NCBI GenBank assembly: GCA_903835325.1
Contig: CAILMU010000082.1
Coordinates: 1 to 17,679 of the forward strand
Reading direction: 5' to 3'
From: an uncultured Microcaldota archaeon
GTDB taxonomy: Archaea > Micrarchaeota > Micrarchaeia > Anstonellales > Bilamarchaeaceae
Length of the DNA: 17,679 nt
Below, one piece after another: positions 14,365 to 17,679 of the stretch. Made by a program: the position numbers and the translations under genes. Within the stretch, counting starts at the first letter, position 1. Each line of letters opens with the position of its first letter. The notes beneath the pieces are model-generated. The model did no database searches. It was not told the DNA's origin and saw only the letters and a list, made by a program, of their open reading frames with translations.

Positions 14365-14385
14365 TAATCCCTAAAAAGATGAAAT

Positions 14386-15435
14386 ATGTCTGAAAAGCCT
14401 ATTCTGCCCAAGCTGGACCTCAAGGACCGCAAGATTCTCCTAGAGCTCGACATGGACGCGAGGATTCCTGTAAAACAGCTCGCCAAGAAGGTCGGGGTGT
14501 CGAGGCAGGTCGCCCAGTACCGCATCGAACGGATGAAGAAGGACGGGATAATATCGAACTCGCTCACTATTTTCGATTCTGCCCTCGTCGGGAAAAGATG
14601 GTTCCGGATTGTCCTCCAGCTGAGAAAGATAACGGCTGGAGAGAAGCAGGAGTTCATCGAATTTTTCAAGGCGCACCCGAATGTCCTTTGGCTCGGCGAA
14701 GTCGGGGGGAATTGGGATTTCGTCATTAATTTCGTGTGCGAGGACCAGTTCGGCTTCGACCAGCTTTTCAGCAAGATATTGGAGAGGTGGGGCAAATCCA
14801 TCCAGCGCTATGAAATCCTGGTTTATATCAATGTCAGGGACCAGCAGAGGAGCTATATCGTATCGGAAGAAGAGAAACAGCAAACGCAGCAAGAATTCCT
14901 TTTCCACGAGATGAAAAACAATTCCGGCATCTCGCTCGATGCGCTCGATAAACAGATAATCCGAAAAATCTCGAAAAATGCGGACCTGTCGTATTCAGAG
15001 ATCGCATCCTCGCTCGATATCAGCTACAAGACCGTGCAGAACAGGATGGATATTATGAGGAAGAACGGCCTCATACTTGGATACCGCACGCTCGTGAACC
15101 CGGGAAAACTCGGATACGAATCGTACATGGTTTTTCTCGGAACGAATGCGTACGACGCGAAACTCGAGAGCGCGCTCGACGAATTTCTCAAACATCAGAA
15201 CGTCACTTTCGTGGTGCGCCAGCTCGGGAGATGGAGGATAGGCCTGGAAACGGAATTCAGGAACAGGAATGAGTTCCAGGCATTCCTGGTGGAGCTGAGG
15301 ACGAGATTCGCGGATATCATATCCGAGTACGAGACCTTCCCGATATTCTTCGACCACACAGTGGATTATTTCCCCAGGGGCGCGCTCGGGGATGATGTGA
15401 TAATGAAAGAAAGGAAAACGAGTAAAGAATTTTGA
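14386..15435 (+). CDS. Double-length Lrp/AsnC-family transcription regulator
   Basis: 349 residues, about twice the usual 150. Two HTH units begin with matching text: LDLKDRKILLELDMDARIPV (10-29) and LDALDKQIIRKISKNADLSY (184-203), exactly 174 residues apart, with recognition helices near VSRQVAQYRIERMKKDGII (38-56) and ISYKTVQNRMDIMRKNGLI (212-230). Each is followed by a RAM-like alpha/beta ligand-binding region (about 68-150 and 237-330). A charged Glu/Gln-rich linker (about 161-171) joins the halves. Lrp proteins bind DNA as dimers and often sense amino acids; a fused pair may act as a built-in dimer. The halves have diverged, so the duplication is old. The divergent cassette and its own promoter are likely targets. 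No enzyme domain is seen. Confidence 0.9.
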   Translation: MSEKPILPKLDLKDRKILLELDMDARIPVKQLAKKVGVSRQVAQYRIERMKKDGIISNSLTIFDSALVGKRWFRIVLQLRKITAGEKQEFIEFFKAHPNVLWLGEVGGNWDFVINFVCEDQFGFDQLFSKILERWGKSIQRYEILVYINVRDQQRSYIVSEEEKQQTQQEFLFHEMKNNSGISLDALDKQIIRKISKNADLSYSEIASSLDISYKTVQNRMDIMRKNGLILGYRTLVNPGKLGYESYMVFLGTNAYDAKLESALDEFLKHQNVTFVVRQLGRWRIGLETEFRNRNEFQAFLVELRTRFADIISEYETFPIFFDHTVDYFPRGALGDDVIMKERKTSKEF

Positions 15436-15456
15436 AAAATAAATAAAAGAAGATGT
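15436..15456 (-). terminator. T-rich terminator of the thioredoxin-repeat gene
   Basis: On the minus strand the 21-bp convergent gap reads TTCTTTTATTTATTTTT, a T-rich tract typical of archaeal termination, immediately after the stop of the 396-aa gene. It lies head-on with the end of the Lrp-type gene. Confidence 0.5.
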
Positions 15457-16647
15457 TCAGCCGCCCGAGCTGATGTTCTGGTAGATGGCGGATGTCAGCA
15501 GGCCGTGCGAGCGGAAGACGAACCAACCATCCGACGCTATCGTGCTGTTTATCGACTTCCACGCTCCCTCGAAGCCGTTGTACACCGAGGCTTCCGGAGA
15601 ATAGAGCACGGTCGGGATGGCGCTGATGTTGTATTTCTTCACCAGTGCCTTTGCATCAGCTGACGAGATGTCGTAGGCTGTCGTGTTCGCGACATATACC
15701 CCGCCGGAACCAGTCAGGTAATCAGATAGTTGCGAGATGTTCAGGCAGTTCGTGCAGCTGTTGTTGACCAGATAGACAGCTTTCACGAGACCCTTGACGC
15801 TTCCGTTGTCCAGGAGGTCCTCGTAGGGGGGCGAGACATTCTGCAATATGAACCATCCGCCTTCAATCCGGCCCAGCTGCGCAACACGCTGGGTGAAGAA
15901 CGGGTACACGGCGATGTCATCGCTCAGGAAAAGCGCCGGGAGCTTCGTTATATTGTGCTCTGACATGAGCTGCTTGGCCTGCGCATCGTCCGGTTGCAGG
16001 ACGGTCTTGTTCTTGAAATATATGTTCCCTGCGCTCTCGAGCGAAGAGAAATATATTGACCCATCGACGCATCCCGGGCAGCCGGTCGCGTTTATCGCTA
16101 TCCCGTCAACGAGCCCGACTATCGTCTTGCTCTCGACCAGATAATATGGCGGAACGACGGTGCGGTAGACATACTTGCCGTCTGGTTCTTTGGTGCCTGC
16201 GCCTTGGAGCCAGACGGTGTCGAACGAAGCGTTCAGTTTGGCGCTCGGAGTCAATATGGCGCTCGGAAGCGTTGTAATATTGTATTTGGCGATAAGTGCG
16301 ATGCCTTCGGGGGAACCCGGCGCGAGCGACGTCACTGCGCCGAGGGTGGTATTGAACTGGGGCAGAGCCTGGCCGAGCACGACTGGGTCCAGCCCGCTGG
16401 AGTTGCACATGGGGCAGTCCGGAGCGCTGATGGTGGTGATGTCCACCTTAGACAGCGGGACCACCGGGGGCGGCTGGGTCTGGTTGGCGGTCTGGTTCAC
16501 TGGCGGTATTATCGTATGGTTCGTCGCGTTCTGCAATGGATTTGTCGGCGGCGCTGATTGCGGCGCCATGAACGCGTAATACAATACGGCTCCTATCGCT
16601 ATACCGAGGACAGCCCAGAGGGCTATATCTAGCAATGATTTATCCAT
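15457..16647 (-). CDS. Exported protein with three tandem thioredoxin-like repeats
   Basis: 396 residues. A membrane helix (about 7-26) is followed by a Pro/Asn/Thr/Gln-rich linker (about 28-64) full of N-glycosylation sequons, so the body should be outside the cell. Three repeats of about 110 residues each have a redox-type CxxC and, about 45 residues later, a proline in a YNI-x-x-x-P setting: C78-PM-C81 with YNITTLP (Pro128), C190-PG-C193 with HNITKLP (Pro237), and C298-TN-C301 with YNISAIP (Pro345). In thioredoxin folds this proline is cis and faces the CxxC. Each repeat ends with a GxWF or pYYL-like strand. No other Cys is present, so each pair can only bond within its unit or to a partner. 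It may form, shuffle or reduce disulfides of surface proteins such as those at 1-462 and 9772-10677. This role is an inference. Confidence 0.85.
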   Translation of the reverse strand: MDKSLLDIALWAVLGIAIGAVLYYAFMAPQSAPPTNPLQNATNHTIIPPVNQTANQTQPPPVVPLSKVDITTISAPDCPMCNSSGLDPVVLGQALPQFNTTLGAVTSLAPGSPEGIALIAKYNITTLPSAILTPSAKLNASFDTVWLQGAGTKEPDGKYVYRTVVPPYYLVESKTIVGLVDGIAINATGCPGCVDGSIYFSSLESAGNIYFKNKTVLQPDDAQAKQLMSEHNITKLPALFLSDDIAVYPFFTQRVAQLGRIEGGWFILQNVSPPYEDLLDNGSVKGLVKAVYLVNNSCTNCLNISQLSDYLTGSGGVYVANTTAYDISSADAKALVKKYNISAIPTVLYSPEASVYNGFEGAWKSINSTIASDGWFVFRSHGLLTSAIYQNISSGG

Positions 16648-16684
16648 AGAATCACGACTCCAAGGACATACTGAGGTAAAGAAT

Positions 16685-16694
16685 ATTTATAAAT
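16685..16694. promoter_or_regulatory. Palindromic TATA box in the divergent gap
   Basis: ATTTATAAAT is its own reverse complement. It is centred about 42 nt before the ATG of the thioredoxin-repeat gene, giving a leader of about 15 nt on that side. It could also fire towards the coiled-coil gene, but a better placed box exists for that gene. Confidence 0.5.
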
Positions 16695-16704
16695 CCATTA
16701 TCAC

Positions 16705-16713
16705 AATTATAAT
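16705..16713 (+). promoter_or_regulatory. TATA box of the coiled-coil gene
   Basis: AATTATAAT is centred about 41 nt before the ATG at 16750, which predicts a leader of about 14 nt that includes the GTGAT ribosome site. Confidence 0.45.
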
Positions 16714-16749
16714 CCACTGGAGAATGCCTATTTTTACTCTTGTGATTCT

Positions 16750-17271
16750 ATGGCAACCGAAGAAGAACTGCGCGCGAAGATCGAGGAGCTCGAGAAGCGC
16801 AAAGCCGAGCTGATAGAGCGCATCAAGGTGCTCAACCGACGTATACGGTACAAGAAGTACGAGCAGAAAGCTCTTCAGCCATTCCTTGAGCAGACGAAGG
16901 ATGTCCGCACAGGGCAGTTCCACAAGCAGAAGAAGGCCATAGAGTTCAAGATAGCGACGAGTGCATACACTCCGAAGATGGAGCGCGACCTGATAAAGGA
17001 GCTCCGTAAAGTCGAGGAGGAGCTCGGCAAGGTGCGCGAGGTCGAACGGGCCAGGCGCAAGGCGATGTATGTCGAGAAGGACATCGCCGACGGCGAAGCC
17101 GAGATAGTCGGCATCGAGACCGAGCTCAAGGTCATCCGCGAGGACCTCAAGAAATTCTATGACGAGATGAAGACGTTCCGCAATGCTGCGAGGAAACAGG
17201 CCCAGGCAGAAGCCAGGGCTGAAGAGGACCTTGTCGCATTAGGGGATCTGGCTCTCATAGAGAAAGAGTAG
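16750..17271 (+). CDS. Small coiled-coil protein resembling archaeal COG1340
   Basis: 173 residues, highly charged. Long heptad stretches rich in Glu, Lys and Arg run through about 3-45 and 80-165, broken in the middle by a less regular segment (about 46-78) containing TSAYTPKMERDLIKELRKVE. That break, a Thr-x-x-(Y/L)-(T/S)-P followed by acidic and basic helices, resembles archaeal coiled-coil proteins of the COG1340 type, which are usually longer. No membrane helix or signal peptide. The cellular role of that group is not well defined, and I assign none. The start ATG has GTGAT 3 nt upstream. Its end is followed by T-rich DNA. Coiled coil is seen directly; the family link is by memory of pattern only. 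Confidence 0.85.
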   Translation: MATEEELRAKIEELEKRKAELIERIKVLNRRIRYKKYEQKALQPFLEQTKDVRTGQFHKQKKAIEFKIATSAYTPKMERDLIKELRKVEEELGKVREVERARRKAMYVEKDIADGEAEIVGIETELKVIREDLKKFYDEMKTFRNAARKQAQAEARAEEDLVALGDLALIEKE

Positions 17272-17284
17272 AGCGTTTAGGGTC

Positions 17285-17300
17285 TTTTTTATTCTATTTT
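17285..17300 (+). terminator. T-rich terminator of the coiled-coil gene
   Basis: A six-T run followed by ATTCTATTTT lies 13 nt after the stop codon, in the gap before the convergent Nudix gene. It is a typical archaeal oligo-T terminator without a hairpin. Confidence 0.55.
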
Positions 17301-17310
17301 CCCATTCCGC

Positions 17311-17679
17311 CTAATCCGATTCCTGTCCCATATCCCGTATCAGGGCGATTGCATCCGCGACTATTTTGGGGTGGTCGGTGCACATCTGGGGGAGTTTATC
17401 CAGGTCGAACCATTTTGCTTCGGCAGCGTCAGAGCCGGCGCGCACATTACCGCCGACCCTTTTGATGAGGTATGCTATCGCAATCATGAGACGGGGGTCG
17501 CGCTTCGGGTCCGAGTAGATTCCGATGATTTTGACCGGCTCGACTTTGAGCCCGATTTCTTCTTCCATCTCGCGGACCAGGCACTGCTCGGCGGTCTCAC
17601 CGTCTTCTATCCTTCCTCCAGGGGTGGCCCACTCGCCTTTGAATGGCGCGTGGCCGCGTTTCACAAGAAGCACCTTGCC
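17311..17679 (-). CDS. Nudix hydrolase, 5' end beyond window
   Basis: The frame is open to the right edge, so the N-terminus is missing; 122 codons are visible. A GTG at 17673 is in frame but lies within the conserved first strand (GKVLLVKRGHAPFKGEWATP), so it is not the true start. The Nudix box is complete: G-R-I-E-D-G-E-(x7)-R-E-M-E-E-E-I-G-L, with the metal-binding glutamates in REMEEE. The rest (YSDPKRDP then IAIAYLIKRV and KWFDLDKLP) follows the ADP-ribose/MutT-like arrangement. It hydrolyses a nucleoside diphosphate linked to some group; the precise substrate cannot be read from this. Nudix members that act on pterin or flavin intermediates exist, but nothing here ties this one to the rib genes. 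Confidence 0.92.
   Translation of the reverse strand, partial: GKVLLVKRGHAPFKGEWATPGGRIEDGETAEQCLVREMEEEIGLKVEPVKIIGIYSDPKRDPRLMIAIAYLIKRVGGNVRAGSDAAEAKWFDLDKLPQMCTDHPKIVADAIALIRDMGQESD

Larger units (their letters stand above)
16644..16753. repeat. Inverted 12-bp repeat covering the two divergent start codons
   Basis: GTGATTCTATGG occurs at 16742-16753 and, inverted, at 16644-16655. In each case the ATG is the start codon and GTGAT (complementary to the 3' end of archaeal 16S rRNA) is 3 nt before it, so both divergent genes share an identical initiation context. Shared ribosome-site constraint may explain it, though the full 12-bp identity is more than needed. Confidence 0.6.

Noticed and set aside
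1..17679. CRISPR array, tRNA/rRNA gene, insertion sequence, phage or toxin-antitoxin pair
   Set aside because: No regular direct repeats with spacers, cloverleaf-like segments, transposase or integrase motifs, or small paired toxin genes were seen on either strand by reading.
17311..17679. The Nudix hydrolase as a member of the riboflavin pathway
   Set aside because: It is about 5.5 kb from ribD, in a different transcription unit, and its Nudix box alone does not set a substrate.

Overview
The window is almost certainly archaeal. It carries an archaeal-type riboflavin synthase (RibC) and an archaeal-style PyrD/PyrK pair. TATA boxes sit about 26-28 nt upstream of many start codons, which implies leaderless transcripts. 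Genes inside operons instead carry GGTG-type ribosome binding sites. Arginine is mostly AGG/AGA and isoleucine is often ATA. Base composition is moderate (roughly half GC by eye), genes are tightly packed, and several are fused or internally duplicated. That style fits a small-genome DPANN-like archaeon, perhaps Micrarchaeota-like, but the lineage is a guess. I see no tRNA, rRNA, CRISPR array, transposase or phage gene.

Left part (1-4940), minus strand. A secreted lipoprotein runs off the left edge. Upstream of it lies a 1,466-codon gene whose product joins an N-terminal M48-like zinc metallopeptidase (HELQH plus EYRAD) to a C-terminal UbiB/ABC1-type atypical kinase through about 900 residues that I do not recognise. 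This is the most unusual protein in the window.

Flavin and pyrimidine block (5004-11836). On the plus strand, pyrD and pyrK overlap and encode a two-subunit dihydroorotate dehydrogenase (FMN subunit plus FAD/[2Fe-2S] subunit). A minus-strand CheD-like protein follows. The plus-strand operon ribB - ribC::ribH - ribA has two tandem 18-bp palindromes at its promoter, one of them wrapped exactly around the TATA box. The middle gene is a fusion of archaeal riboflavin synthase and lumazine synthase, two proteins of the same fold. ribD (bifunctional deaminase/reductase) lies apart and is divergent from a membrane-anchored protein of unknown function; one palindromic TTATAA sits at the right distance to serve both. 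Together these genes cover GTP to riboflavin, except for dephosphorylation of the pyrimidine intermediate, through a mixed route: bacterial-style RibA and RibD with archaeal RibC. Products of the block (FMN/FAD after kinase and adenylyltransferase, not seen here) are cofactors of PyrD/PyrK.

Right part (11859-17679). A three-gene minus-strand cassette (unknown 270 aa, SAM methyltransferase-like 321 aa, unknown 203 aa) is divergent from a double-length Lrp/AsnC-type regulator with two HTH-RAM units. Next come an exported protein with three tandem thioredoxin-like repeats, each with its own CxxC, a divergent small coiled-coil protein resembling the archaeal COG1340 type, and the 3' part of a Nudix hydrolase at the right edge.
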